This document shows, in pieces, positions 1 to 11,071 of a stretch of DNA of 53,088 nucleotides. The stretch's first letter is position 1; every line of letters starts with the position of its first letter. The translations under genes were made by a program, and so were the position numbers. Source of the stretch: Nemertoderma westbladi (taxonomy: Eukaryota; Xenacoelomorpha; Nemertodermatida; Nemertodermatidae); contig JAUCBJ010000973.1 in NCBI GenBank assembly GCA_032718475.1, positions 1 to 53,088 of the forward strand, given 5' to 3'. A model generated the notes under the pieces. It searched no databases. It was given only the letters and a program-made list of their open reading frames with translations, and was not told the origin of the DNA.

Positions 1-2
1 CA

Positions 3-202
3 GATGTATCCTAGTTGTGTGGACGATGCATCCTAGTGGTGTGGACGATGTATCCTAGTGGTGTGGACGATGCATCCTAGTGGTGTGGACGATGTATCCT
101 AGTGGTGTGGACGATGCATCCTAGTGGTGTGGACGATGCATCCTAGTGGTGTGGACGATGCATCCTAGTGGTGTGGACGATGTGTCCTAGTGGTGTGGGT
201 GG
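3..202. repeat. 22-bp tandem array (about 9 copies)
   Basis: A unit built on GATGCATCCTAGTGGTGTGG is repeated head to tail about nine times with C/T variants at one position. The array runs into the left edge of the window, so its full length is unknown. No coding potential is seen. Confidence 0.95.
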
Positions 203-2451
203 TCGATGAAATATAATGTTTTTCGCCCGACAAGGACACATCTATCTGCGGAGATGTTCCCTTCTCTGTCTACCTAGCAACACAATAAAGTAATCTCCAT
301 TGGTCTAGTGTATATACTTACTAACAATTAATCCAGGCCACACAGGCCTACATAATTTATAACGATTTGTAGCAGATATTATGGTAACTGTATTAGTATT
401 TCATCCATGTTGTGTCGTAAATGACGCATTAGGTATTCATTACCAGGGCTCAACTTAAATTCATAGTTACTCACTCATTTAATTTCCACAATAAGGTTAT
501 TTCCAGGGCGCGTCAATCTAGCGTAAAACCTCGCAATTTCCGTTGTTTGAGTAACCCATATATGTTCTCTGCCTCCCATATGTAACCCATGTTCCCTGCC
601 TCCCATATTTAATCACGATATCTTAATTGCTAAATAAACTGCTTATAGCGGGCACCGCGATATCCGTCTTCATTAATTAAGGACAATTTACCGTGACTTT
701 CTTTGGTGACCCTTTTTTTTGGTCTTGTTTTTTTCTTGTTTAATTTTGTTGTTCCTGAACACACTAAAAGAAGAACACACTACAAGACAGAAAAGTGGAC
801 AAAAGTAAAAGCGCGTCATAACATTACCACATATCGCATATGTTGATTAATGTTCCATTTAATTTCCACTAAAACTTAAACTAAGTTAGCATGTTGAACA
901 CAATTCAGACATGTTCACCTTAACCTCCACTCATTATTGTGTATGTAAATAATTATCTGCACCACCGCCAGCACATTGTATGACAAAGGAATTGCGGTTC
1001 ACTATTAGTTGATAAGCATTTGGCAACCCACAAATAATATGCTAAATGTTTAAAAAATAGAAAACATTCCAAATGTATATAATAAAAAAGCAAAGATATA
1101 AGGGTTACTTTCCCTTGTCCTATAAAATCTGTACGAACTTGTATATGTTTGCATGTATATGGAGAAATGGTATCCTTTTAAATATTTATTTACTGTATTT
1201 TTGTCAATTAATTACCACTTTATTGCTTTCCAGTCCAGTTGAGTTTATTTCAAGAACGAGCGTAGCGATCAAAGTGGCTTGCGGGAGGATATCTGTGTTA
1301 GTTATTTTTGTTAATAGCTATTTTTGAAGTTCGTCAACTTCTTAACTAATATTGTAAAAAGTTATAGAATATATTTCTTTATTCTAGAACGATTTTTCTA
1401 GACCATTCTGACCCATCGATGGAGATTTCGCAGTGTGTCGTTTCAAAGCAAAGCAGTTCTACAGAGTCAATCTATAAAAGCTAATGTCATAACAATGGAG
1501 GATTCCTTAAGTTATGAATTACGACTTACATTTGCTTATCTATCGAATAACTACTAATCTAATCCAAATAAGTTACATACAGTCATCAAGTTTTATTATT
1601 GATAATTAAATTATTACATAGTTAATGAGTCTATATAATATTTAACTATAAGCGGCATGCTCTAAAACAACTGCATTAGGAATACTAATAAGTTGGCTTA
1701 ACAACAAAATTACGCCAACACAATTACCTATGATATTAGCGAGATCATCCGCATCTTTACGGCCGGTGTCCTTTGCGTCTCGAGAAAGTTGCCTTCTTTC
1801 CTAGTGCCCAGTACCCACCATGATTTGTCTCTCTATGAGGCTGCCGAAACACATGATTGGCTGGTCCTCAAGGCGGAAGCAAGTTCCTGCAAATCAGAGG
1901 CGGCTCCGTTCAAGTGGCAAGCTTGGGGGGACTAATGAGACATTTTCAATTGTCTGGTTGGATATGTGTCCATTGCAGTTGACAATGAACCCGGCTTGTG
2001 TGGTTGTCCATTGGTGTTACGTTTGGTTTCCCACACTCTGATACGTATCTACATGTGCTATTAAAACGAACCGTGTAGGTTTGTCCAGTGGGGTCACGTT
2101 TGGTTTCCCAAACGTCGATAAGTTTCTGTCATATAACAATGTCATTTGATCTCAACCCTCGCCAGCCCATAGGTGCAATATGATCGAAACGAAACTGTTT
2201 GGCCAACCAGTATCTACGGCCAATCAGCATCCAGTACGTTCCGATCCCGATTTGCATAATATCTGGCTACAAAAGGGCCCGTTTTTTCATTTTCCTTACC
2301 TTATTGTACCTTCACTCTCTGCTTGTGGGGAATCCCCTGACTTTTACAACAGTAAAATTGTTTATATTTTTAGCGGCATTTTTATCTGTAAATGGTATTT
2401 ATGTATTTCTGTAATATCTCAACTATCTGTACTTAATAATAACTGATTATA
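203..2451. other. AT-rich intergenic DNA, no gene recognised
   Basis: Only short ORFs without recognisable domains occur here. One small imperfect duplication is visible: the phrase ACGTTTGGTTTCCCA appears near 2013 and again near 2092 in similar surroundings. I see no RNA gene or promoter I can defend. Confidence 0.6.
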
Positions 2452-2469
2452 ATGAAAAAATATAATATT

Positions 2470-3861
2470 CCCAGCAGTTCACATCGATATCTACTTGTTT
2501 TCACCTCAACTTCCTATATACAGCCACTTCTTCAACTCTTAACGGGAGGTGTCGAATATCCCTCTCACTTTATCAGTTCACATCGATATCTACTTGTTTT
2601 CACCTCAACTTCCTATATACAGCCACTTCTTCAACTCTTAACGGGAGGTGTCGAATATCCCTCTCACTTTATCAGTTCACATCGATATCTACTTGTTTTC
2701 ACCTCAACTTCCTATATACAGCCACTTCTTCAACTCTTAACGGGAGGTGTCGAATATCCCTCTCACTTTATCAGTTCACATCGATATCTACTCGTTTTCA
2801 CCTCAACTTCCTATATACAGCCACATCTTCAACTCTTAACGGGAGGTGTCGAATATCCCTCTCACTTTATCAGTTCACATCGATATCTACTTGTTTTCAC
2901 CTCAACTTCCTATATACAGCCACTTCTTCAACTCTTAACGGGAGGTGTCGAATATCCCTCTCACTTTATCAGTTCACATCGATATCTACTTGTTTTCACC
3001 TCAACTTCCTATATGCAGCCACTTCTTCAACTCTTAACGGGAGGTGTCGAATATCCCTCTCACTTTATCAGTTCACATCGATATCTACTTGTTTTCACCT
3101 CAACTTCCTATATACAGCCACTTCTTCAACTCTTAACGGGAGGTGTCGAATATCCCTCTCACTTTATCAGTTCACATCGATATCTACTTGTTTTCACCTC
3201 AACTTCCTATATACAGCCACTTCTTCAACTCTTAACGGGAGGTGTCGAATATCCCTCTCACTTTATCAGTTCACATCGATATCTACTTGTTTTCACCTCA
3301 ACTTCCTATATACAGCCACTTCTTCAACTCTTAACGGGAGGTGTCGAATATCCCTCTCACTTTATCAGTTCACATCGATATCTACTTGTTTTCACCTCAA
3401 CTTCCTATATACAGCCACTTCTTCAACTCTTAACGGGAGGTGTCGAATATCCCTCTCACTTTATCAGTTCACATCGATATCTACTTGTTTTCACCTCAAC
3501 TTCCTATATACAGCCACTTCTTCAACTCTTAACGGGAGGTGTCGAATATCCCTCTCACTTTATCAGTTCACATCGATATCTACTTGTTTTCACCTCAACT
3601 TCCTATATACAGCCACTTCTTCAACTCTTAACGGGAGGTGTCGAATATCCCTCTCACTTTATCAGTTCACATCGATATCTACTTGTTTTCACCTCAACTT
3701 CCTATATACAGCCACTTCTTCAACTCTTAACGGGAGGTGTCGAATATCCCTCTCACTTTATCAGTTCACATCGATATCTACTTGTTTTCATCTCAACTTC
3801 CTATATACAGCCACTTCTTCAACTCTTAACGGGAGGTGTCGAATATCCCTCTCACTTTATT
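2470..3861. repeat. 99-bp tandem array, 14 copies
   Basis: A 99-bp unit starting CAGTTCACATCGATATCTAC is repeated 14 times with only a handful of substitutions (near 2792, 2825, 3015 and 3790). The period is a multiple of three and lacks stops in one frame, so the array gives a false 537-residue ORF with a 33-residue repeat. It abuts the 3' end of a decayed non-LTR retrotransposon on the minus strand. Confidence 0.97.
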
Positions 3862-3869
3862 AGGACCCG

Positions 3870-4935
3870 ACGGATTGAGTGCAGTCTCCCCATCTCACAC
3901 TCACACATGGTCTCCAATTTAAGAGTACTGGTTCTAGTACTGCTCTACATTATCCAACCTGAAGATTCTAATGCATTCTATGTGACTTCAAAGTCATGGA
4001 CAGCAGCCCATTCAATGATGCCCATGCATTTCCCTGTATTAGAAGGTCTTCACCTGACTTCCTGATCAATTATCCCAAGTAGCAGAAGACATTCACATAC
4101 TCAAGGACACCAACCTTTGAGCTTATTCTCAAACTATCATATAAATTTCCCGAGGATTGTTGAAGTTAACTGTCAGAATTTTGGTCTTCTTGGAGTAAAC
4201 AAAAAGCCCAACACTAGAAGCAGTATGTTCTAATGAGCTGACGAGCCTTTGGGCTCCCTCTAGTGATTCGGAGACTATTCCTATGACACTAATTATTGTA
4301 ACTTGTTTAATTTTACAACAAATAACTGTATGCCGTTAATTTTTTCTGCATTATGTAGATTATGTTATCAGTTATTAAATAAATCACCAGAGATTGTTAT
4401 AAAACAGTCTGGGATTTGATTATAATACTTTGAGGTCATTTTTCTTAAAATGGTGGGGATAGTCTGGGCTAACGCACTTCTGCTGAACACCGTCCAATTA
4501 TAATTAAGAATAGTGGCGTGTATCACCGTGGGAACCGTTAAGGTGGCGTGTATCACCGTGGGAACCGTTAAGGTGGCGTGTATCACCGTGGGAACCGTTA
4601 AGGTGGCGTGTGTCACCGTGGGAACTTCCCATATAATTTCAAATGGATTCGTTCTTTGTCACCATCAGCGGTAGACACAAATGTCGTCGAACCATCGTAT
4701 ACTAATCTGATTTCCGCTATAGTTCCCCCTGGAATCCCTTATAATGAAAGTATGCTGAAGCTGAGCATACTGAATCAGAGGTCTTGAAGAAATAAAGAGC
4801 CATGGTTACGACCTTTACGGAACCCATTCTGTTTCCCGCCCGCGTTGCATTCTATCCTTGATGCCATTCCATATAATTATATTGTATAGCTTTGTGGCAA
4901 TCGAGATCAACGAGATGCCACGAAAACATCCAAAA
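3870..4935 (-). mobile_element. Broken non-LTR retrotransposon (RT domain relic)
   Basis: Read on the minus strand, 4935-4780 gives a reverse transcriptase block RGISLISIATKLYN, then after a frame change QNGFRKGR; these match the conserved early RT motifs of LINE-type elements. Further along the same strand (4260-4070) comes a block of the GL..NSKKTK / F.YLG type seen late in these RTs, then AWASLNGL near 4030. Frameshifts and stops break it throughout. A four-copy 30-bp array sits inside it at 4514-4633. It is a dead copy; the clade (CR1, L2, RTE or similar) cannot be decided by eye. Confidence 0.75.
4514..4633. repeat. 30-bp tandem array (4 copies)
   Basis: The unit begins GTGGCGTGTATCACCGTGGG and is repeated four times, the last copy with TGTGTC in place of TGTATC and cut short. 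It lies inside the RT relic. Confidence 0.93.
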
Positions 4936-4963
4936 AGTGGATGTTGAAGCGTGTTAGATTGTT

Positions 4964-5065
4964 CTTCTTGGGAATTGGCTGAAATGATTTATTTTCATCC
5001 GTCATACCCCGCCGTTTTATGTGTCATTGTCATTCAGCCAATTCCCAAGAAAGACAACAAGAGTG
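4964..5065. repeat. Foldback: inverted repeat with 20-bp arms
   Basis: CTTGGGAATTGGCTGAA at about 4968 is answered by TTCAGCCAATTCCCAAG at about 5034, giving a stem of about 20 bp over a loop of about 50 bp. It looks like a small foldback element or a transposon remnant. Confidence 0.8.
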
Positions 5066-6177
5066 ATTATGAGAATATTCTTGAATTATGAATGATGGCG
5101 TGTTGTTGGAAACGCTAGTCATTTGTAATAATTAATTAATAATATACTTTGTGGGGGAGTTAGTTCTGAAGGAGCTGAGGTGAGTTGAGTAGTTGGCATT
5201 GGTTGAGACTCACCCAAGCGCCAAGGCCGGATGGGAAGCAGCGGGCATACAGTAATGGCTGGGGAATTAACAATTCTATTGGACTATTGGTATATGTATG
5301 CTAAATAACTATCTATATCCAGGATTCCACTGTTCTATGGCATATCCTTTCCATTGGCCAGCAGTGAAGCTGGTTTCTTTCTCCTCAGCCGCTTGGGCTG
5401 TAGTCCATTTCTCTCCATAGCGCACTTTCTAGCTTGACTGGACGGATTCGACTAACAAATACCGCTCCACCACTGAGTGAGTTGCTGATTCCCTTAGATA
5501 TTAGGCCTGCATTTGATTGCATTAACCCAGAAGCATCTAACCTATTTATTGTGTAACCGGTTTACCCCCATAAGGCCATAAAAACAAATCTCCATGGGGT
5601 GAAGTAGTTAGTCCGTGTAATTATATCACATAGAGGAGACAAGTTCGTGTCCACTGCTTTGCGACTCATTGATTTGCTAACTTTTTTTTCCAAAGATGTG
5701 ATCTAATATCATCATGAACAGTATGCAAGTGTGGGAAACGCAATTATTTTTTTATTTGACATTTTCTGATGTGTTATGGTAGAAGTTTAACCACAACTCC
5801 CATTTCTACATTAATGCCGCATCCATCTGAATTATTCATTGATGATAAAGTGACAATTCCAAAATTCATAATCAGTTGCATGACGTTTAATTTTACATAA
5901 AACATATTCCACATAAATCAGTAAAACATTTTTTCTGGTACCGGTACTTTCAACAACTTTACATTAGTATATTTGACTGATTAATTACAGATTTGCCCAA
6001 GTTCGCTCGACCTAGTAGTAGTAATTACAGATTAATACATGTACCGGTAGAGTAAAATACAATTGATAGCATTATAATATATATTAATTTATTTTTATTT
6101 ATTTTATTATGTTTTATTAATTGATAATGATAAGACTTGTTAATGTTGACTAAGTAATGATATGAGTAAAATCTTGT
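5066..6177. other. Intergenic DNA upstream of the ARHGEF17-like gene
   Basis: No gene is recognised. The segment closest to the start codon is very AT-rich. A TTAATTACAG at 5983-5992 and a second AATTACAG near 6030 could be 3' splice sites of a 5'-UTR intron or a trans-splice site, but nothing here decides this. Confidence 0.5.
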
Positions 6178-6183
6178 TTGATC

Positions 6184-9100
6184 ATGTCAAATTCTTCAAG
6201 TGGGATATTATCAAAAGTATCACTTCGTCCGATGACATCTTCTGACAGCATGGCTGTGAAATCACATCCAAACAGTCGCAGATCGAGTCTGGAAGGACCA
6301 GATGATCCTAGAGCACCTTCTACAAAACCAAAAGAGAAATCGAAACGTCGACTTAGAAGAACTGTGGCTATATCAGCAGATGCTCCTTCAGATTCATCAC
6401 CTCCAATACCTCTAACAACTCGCTCACAGTTATTACAAACGCTAACTAACAAGTTACGATTCCGCGTTGGCATGGATACAGATGATAGTGGAGCACGAAA
6501 AAATCGTAAGGAGAGCAGCTCGACTGCACCACAACTTGTAGCCAGATCTGTCCAGTCAGAGCCTGGTAGCAGACGCAACAGCCAGTCATCTCCTCCTAAA
6601 TTGTTGGAATTGGACTCTGTGGAGCCTGGGTCGCAAAGGCAGCGAAGGCATGGGATGATCATGCCAACAGCACCGCAAGTTGTGGATCTGATTGACAAAT
6701 CAAAGGATCATATAGCACCTGGTAATAACAGTGAATCTTCCTTATCCACAGAATTCTCATTAGTGATTACTTCAAGTCGTCATAGACGCCACAACCAGCC
6801 CCAGCGCATTCGGTCACAATCCTATTCGGTGACTAACTGTGAGGAGCGCAAACGTCACTCCCCTGAGGCTCCTTGCAACAACTACAAGCGCCACTCAGCA
6901 GAGAATGAACCACTCTACTCCTGTGGAATTGATACCTCTGAAGTTAGTAATGGAAATTTGACTTCCCCCAACCGCTCCTCTGTGTCATCAGGATCTAATC
7001 TAGAGGACGCACGCCGATCTCCATCCTCTTCCTATTTTAAGACCTCAAACCGTACCCACTCATTTCCTCTCCCCAAAGTCATTATAGTTCCGGATAAATT
7101 AGATGGTGGTTTTGACTACTGTGAACAGATAAAAGATACTAACCTTTTATCTCCGACTGCATTAGGCATTTCAACATCAACTCCTGAGCTTTGCGACCAC
7201 ACTGCAAAAATGACTACAGCCCTGTCAGCTGAATGTCTTAGCTTAGAACCAAGTGACCATAGGAATGTTGTAAATATTGATAATCAGGAAAAGATGGGGC
7301 AACTTGACATGAGGAAACACATTGTATGGAGCTTATATGACACGGAAAAATCATATGTTCAATCACTTCGAAGTTTAGTTGATGACTATTACAAACCCCT
7401 AAAAAGTTCAGATAATATTGGCATTTGTGATCCCATATTGGTTGATGAAATTTTTTACCAAATTCCTTTGATTCTCGAAAATCATGAGAAATTCTTCTTA
7501 CAGGTTGAAGGAAGAGTGGCAGCCTGGAATGACCAAAACAAGATTGGTGATTTGATTGCATTTTCATTTACACGACATCTTCTCATGGATGCATACACTG
7601 CCTTCATAAACCACTTTTGGCAAGCCAAAGAAGCAGAACGCCTTGCGTTATTACGACCAAGTTTTGTTAAATTTATTGACCAAGTCAGTAAGGAGCAAAA
7701 AGAAAAGCTGACCTTGGATGATCTCCTTATTAAACCTGTTCAAAGAATCCCTCGCTACTCACTTTTACTTAAAGATCTTGTGCAATTTACGCCTTTGGAT
7801 CATCCAGATTTCCAATCACTGATACTTGCTCAGGAAGAAATTAAAGCTCTAGCTGAGAAGATGAATAAAGGGGAACAAGATATGGAAGTAGCTGAAACTC
7901 ATTCACAAATGATGCGGGATATTGAGGCCATGGTAGAGGGATTATCAGGTTTGTGCGCACCATTTCGGAGGGTAATCAGACAAGATTATGTAACTGAGAT
8001 TAAAGGGGCAGTCACAAAGAAAGAAAGATGTCTTTTCTTATTTTCGGATTTGCTTGTATGTGCTTCCGTAAAAGTTAAGAAAAATATTTCTAGACGTATT
8101 TCAGTCAATGTTTTTCCGACTACAACACCAATCTTGGATTATGGTAACAAATATAAACTGATTTGGAAAGCCAATATTCAGGATATTGATGCCTATTCTA
8201 CATCGGCGAATGCACGTAACAGCAAAATTCTAGAAAGAACACAGACTGGGCTTGAAGAAGATTTGAGTTCTCTAAATGAGATTAGTCTCCTAGTAAGTCA
8301 TTTAGAGTCTAAACATCTGGCATTGGAAGAAGCTGTAAAATCCGCTCAAATTGCAATCCATCGCCAGATCGCCGATTACCAGTTTGCTGCAGCCATTGCA
8401 GACAATGACTCGCGTATGGAGATTGCATTTTCACCCGGATACTCAATTTTTTTCAATTTTGTATCAACTGAAGCAAAGAATGAGTGGGAATCTGTTTTCC
8501 TGGATGGCAAACAGCGATTGTCACGCTCTAGTGATCTTTTTCCCCCTGAATTCCTTTATCCCATCCCTATAAACAAGACTCGTGCTGGATTACAGTTCAC
8601 ATGTGCCACTGTATGTACCTACCATATGGATAGTGGTCAGAGGGATGTGTGGATATGCAACAGTGATGGATATGTCGGTCAAGTTTGCCAATTGAGTTTA
8701 AATCCCGAACCAGTAGTTGCCTCGTGCATAAGTGTTTGCTCATCTCGCATCAACTGCATTTGCTCGGTGCCACCCAAAATGCCAGCATCTAAACTCACCA
8801 AGATGTTACAACAAAGTTCGCAGGATGGCTCAACAACTTCTGGTGGGAACGATGCTACAATCCAAGCCGACTCGCCAACTATACACATTATGGCCTTTGA
8901 TTCTGATACTGACGAAGAAAGATTCCCGAATGTCTCCAAATTATGTTCAAATTCCCCTACCTGCATTGAAAATCCCTTCGAAGGTGTCGATTTTGCGAAG
9001 CGTAATTCTCCCGCAGTTCGTGATAAAGTAGGAAAAAGTGCGACTTCTAGTCCTCGCAGCAGTGTTGACAGTGAAGATTGCCCTCGAAAATTATTTGACT

Positions 9101-10083
9101 GCAAGCTACTTTATACAGTTTGGATTGGAACAGAGGACGGGACTATCCTTGTTTACCACAACACTGATAAAATCCGCGAAAGGAAAAACAAAACTGAAAT
9201 ACACGAACGTGGTGCTATAACCAGCATTTTATATGCAGATGACAAAGTATTTGTTGCAGTTTCATCTCTTGAAATTCTCGTTTTTTTTAGGTCCAATCAG
9301 ACACAGTGGGATTTGCATAAACCACGCAGGATATCAACCCCTCTACCGGTATTTGAACTTTGCCTTGTTGGGACATCAATTTGGTGCACCAGTTCATCAT
9401 CCGTAATAATTTTCAACCCAAATTGTTTGAAAATTGAATCAACGATTGAAGTTGGTGCCAAAATTAATTGTATTGCTTCATCGGGTTACTCTGTATGGAT
9501 TTCATGCCTTAAGAACTGCGTGGTCCGGTTATATCACGCATCCACCACAGAATTTCTAGCGGAAATAGATATTTCGCAAACTGTTCATAAGATGATTGCG
9601 GGTGCCGATGCGATTATCAGACAACATAAGGCGGCGTGCATGCGAATTACCTCAATACTCCCGTGTCAGGATCTCGTGTGGTTGGGGACAAGTTGTGGCG
9701 TCATTCTCACCATACCAGCGCCGCACGTCGTTCTACAAACCACCGCCCCATTACCAGATATTCCACTTTCCACGGCCTCGGTTCACGGACACACTGGACA
9801 CGTGCGCTTCCTAGCCTTCGTCGAAGTACCCATTAACTGTCTGAAATCGCAGCAGGGAGGTGCGAAGCAGCGTTCAGAGGTGGCCAGTCCACCGCCTGTC
9901 TCTATAATGCGCCGTCTGGAAGCGCGCCGCATGTCATTAGGGGCAACCCTAGCGACCAATCAGAACTACGGTACTCTTGTGCTCTCAGGGGGTGATGGCC
10001 TGGAAGATTTTCGCGTTTATTCGTCCAATCAGAGCGCAGGAAGGGATGACAGCACGAGCTACTTATTGCTTTGGCAGGTTTGA
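6184..10083 (+). CDS. ARHGEF17: ARHGEF17-like Rho guanine nucleotide exchange factor
   Basis: This encodes 1299 residues from the ATG at 6184 in one uninterrupted frame. The frame stays open only two codons further upstream to a TTG, which I did not use. Residues 1-370 are Ser/Arg-rich and look disordered. The Dbl-homology domain covers about 376-565, starting MRKHIVWSLYDTEKSYV and containing the signature LIKPVQRIPRYSLLLKDL near 515. A PH-like domain follows (about 583-775, with KKERCLFLFSDLLVCA). From about 800 to the end lies a WD40-like beta-propeller ending SYLLLWQV. This order (DH, PH, propeller) and the sequence details match ARHGEF17/TEM4, which activates RhoA-type GTPases at actin structures and junctions. 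The vertebrate protein is longer at the N terminus and its gene has many introns; here there is none. AATAAA occurs at 10117, 34 bases after the stop. Confidence 0.93.
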   Translation: MSNSSSGILSKVSLRPMTSSDSMAVKSHPNSRRSSLEGPDDPRAPSTKPKEKSKRRLRRTVAISADAPSDSSPPIPLTTRSQLLQTLTNKLRFRVGMDTDDSGARKNRKESSSTAPQLVARSVQSEPGSRRNSQSSPPKLLELDSVEPGSQRQRRHGMIMPTAPQVVDLIDKSKDHIAPGNNSESSLSTEFSLVITSSRHRRHNQPQRIRSQSYSVTNCEERKRHSPEAPCNNYKRHSAENEPLYSCGIDTSEVSNGNLTSPNRSSVSSGSNLEDARRSPSSSYFKTSNRTHSFPLPKVIIVPDKLDGGFDYCEQIKDTNLLSPTALGISTSTPELCDHTAKMTTALSAECLSLEPSDHRNVVNIDNQEKMGQLDMRKHIVWSLYDTEKSYVQSLRSLVDDYYKPLKSSDNIGICDPILVDEIFYQIPLILENHEKFFLQVEGRVAAWNDQNKIGDLIAFSFTRHLLMDAYTAFINHFWQAKEAERLALLRPSFVKFIDQVSKEQKEKLTLDDLLIKPVQRIPRYSLLLKDLVQFTPLDHPDFQSLILAQEEIKALAEKMNKGEQDMEVAETHSQMMRDIEAMVEGLSGLCAPFRRVIRQDYVTEIKGAVTKKERCLFLFSDLLVCASVKVKKNISRRISVNVFPTTTPILDYGNKYKLIWKANIQDIDAYSTSANARNSKILERTQTGLEEDLSSLNEISLLVSHLESKHLALEEAVKSAQIAIHRQIADYQFAAAIADNDSRMEIAFSPGYSIFFNFVSTEAKNEWESVFLDGKQRLSRSSDLFPPEFLYPIPINKTRAGLQFTCATVCTYHMDSGQRDVWICNSDGYVGQVCQLSLNPEPVVASCISVCSSRINCICSVPPKMPASKLTKMLQQSSQDGSTTSGGNDATIQADSPTIHIMAFDSDTDEERFPNVSKLCSNSPTCIENPFEGVDFAKRNSPAVRDKVGKSATSSPRSSVDSEDCPRKLFDCKLLYTVWIGTEDGTILVYHNTDKIRERKNKTEIHERGAITSILYADDKVFVAVSSLEILVFFRSNQTQWDLHKPRRISTPLPVFELCLVGTSIWCTSSSSVIIFNPNCLKIESTIEVGAKINCIASSGYSVWISCLKNCVVRLYHASTTEFLAEIDISQTVHKMIAGADAIIRQHKAACMRITSILPCQDLVWLGTSCGVILTIPAPHVVLQTTAPLPDIPLSTASVHGHTGHVRFLAFVEVPINCLKSQQGGAKQRSEVASPPPVSIMRRLEARRMSLGATLATNQNYGTLVLSGGDGLEDFRVYSSNQSAGRDDSTSYLLLWQV

Positions 10084-10116
10084 CCAAAGTTTTAAAGTCT
10101 AATTAAAAATAATACC

Positions 10117-10122
10117 AATAAA
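10117..10122 (+). promoter_or_regulatory. Candidate poly(A) signal of the ARHGEF17-like gene
   Basis: AATAAA lies 34 bases after the TGA stop. A second AATAAA is at 10172. Either could serve; no downstream element can be judged. Confidence 0.5.
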
Positions 10123-10828
10123 TTAATGCATAATTTTACAAATTTGAATATATTTCTAATGAATAATTTTTAATAAACTTACAAGAAACTCATTCATAAA
10201 GAGAGTTCTAGAAAGCAAATAATATTAAACTAACATTGTTTTTGAAATAAATCTCAACAAAAATATATTATATGTGTACTTATAATGTGCATTTATTTTA
10301 TTTATTACTGTGATCGCCTGTGCAATTTTTATTTTTTATATTTTGATGTAGTTGGGTTTTATAGTGAACCATCAGCAATACCAATAACATTGTTCAATAT
10401 TTAATACTGTAGTTTAATATTTATTTGTGTAATTAAAATGCTCGTAAGGATTTGAAAGGGGCCGCCTCAAAAATACGAATCTCTAGAGAGGCGGGAGAGG
10501 GGGGGGGGGGGGGGGTGTGTTCTATGGAAAAATAGAAAGTGGAATTTCTGTACACTATGGAATTTCAACTAAGTTTGTTGAAAATAATTTAATATCAATA
10601 AATTTCGCCTGCTTCGCCCGAACTTCTCCGCCGTTACATTTCACTACGTTCCTTTCAACTCCTTTCTGTTGTACCGTACTAGTCGGTACTAGTCGGTACT
10701 AGTCGGTACTAGTCGGTACTATTCAAATACAGTAAACCATTTCTTATTTTACAAGATTGGCAGATGAGGTTTACAGTATTGCAGCTTGTGTTTTGAAATT
10801 TTAGTTTGATATCTAAATTATGGAGACA

Positions 10829-11071
10829 GGGGGGGGGGGGGGGGGGGGGGGACAGGACGCAAATCCAATCTTGGCGGATTAATATCCCGCCTCAATGTTA
10901 AATTCTCAATTTTGGGAAAGGAGCAGGTTAGAGTGGCACGTTATTTTAACCAAAACAATAAACTAAATACATTAGAACAGGTTACAGTTTTATTTTTGAA
11001 AGTAATCAGCTGTTATTTGCGTCGAATTTCCCCTGTAAAGGGATCAATTTTTATTGCGTCCAGTTTCCCCC
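10829..11071 (+). mobile_element. Short TIR element (MITE-like), family A, copy 1
   Basis: A non-coding element of about 240 bp opens with a G-run followed by GACAGGACGCAAAT and closes with ATTGCGTCCAGTTTCCCCC, so the ends are inverted repeats (GGGGG..CWGGACGCAA). The interior carries the family hallmark GGAAAGGAGCAGGTTA, a short gap, then AACCAAAACAATAAAC. About a dozen full or partial copies lie in both orientations across this window. It encodes nothing and would need a transposase from elsewhere. Confidence 0.85.

Noticed and set aside
2452-4065. 537-codon ORF with a 33-residue repeat
   Set aside because: It follows entirely from a 99-bp satellite whose period is a multiple of three and has no stop in this frame.
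4368-4616. 82-codon ORF with a repeated THATLTVPTVI-type motif
   Set aside because: It arises from the 30-bp array inside the LINE relic.
6178-6183. TTG start two codons before the ARHGEF17 ATG
   Set aside because: An animal gene would use the ATG at 6184; TTG initiation has no support.
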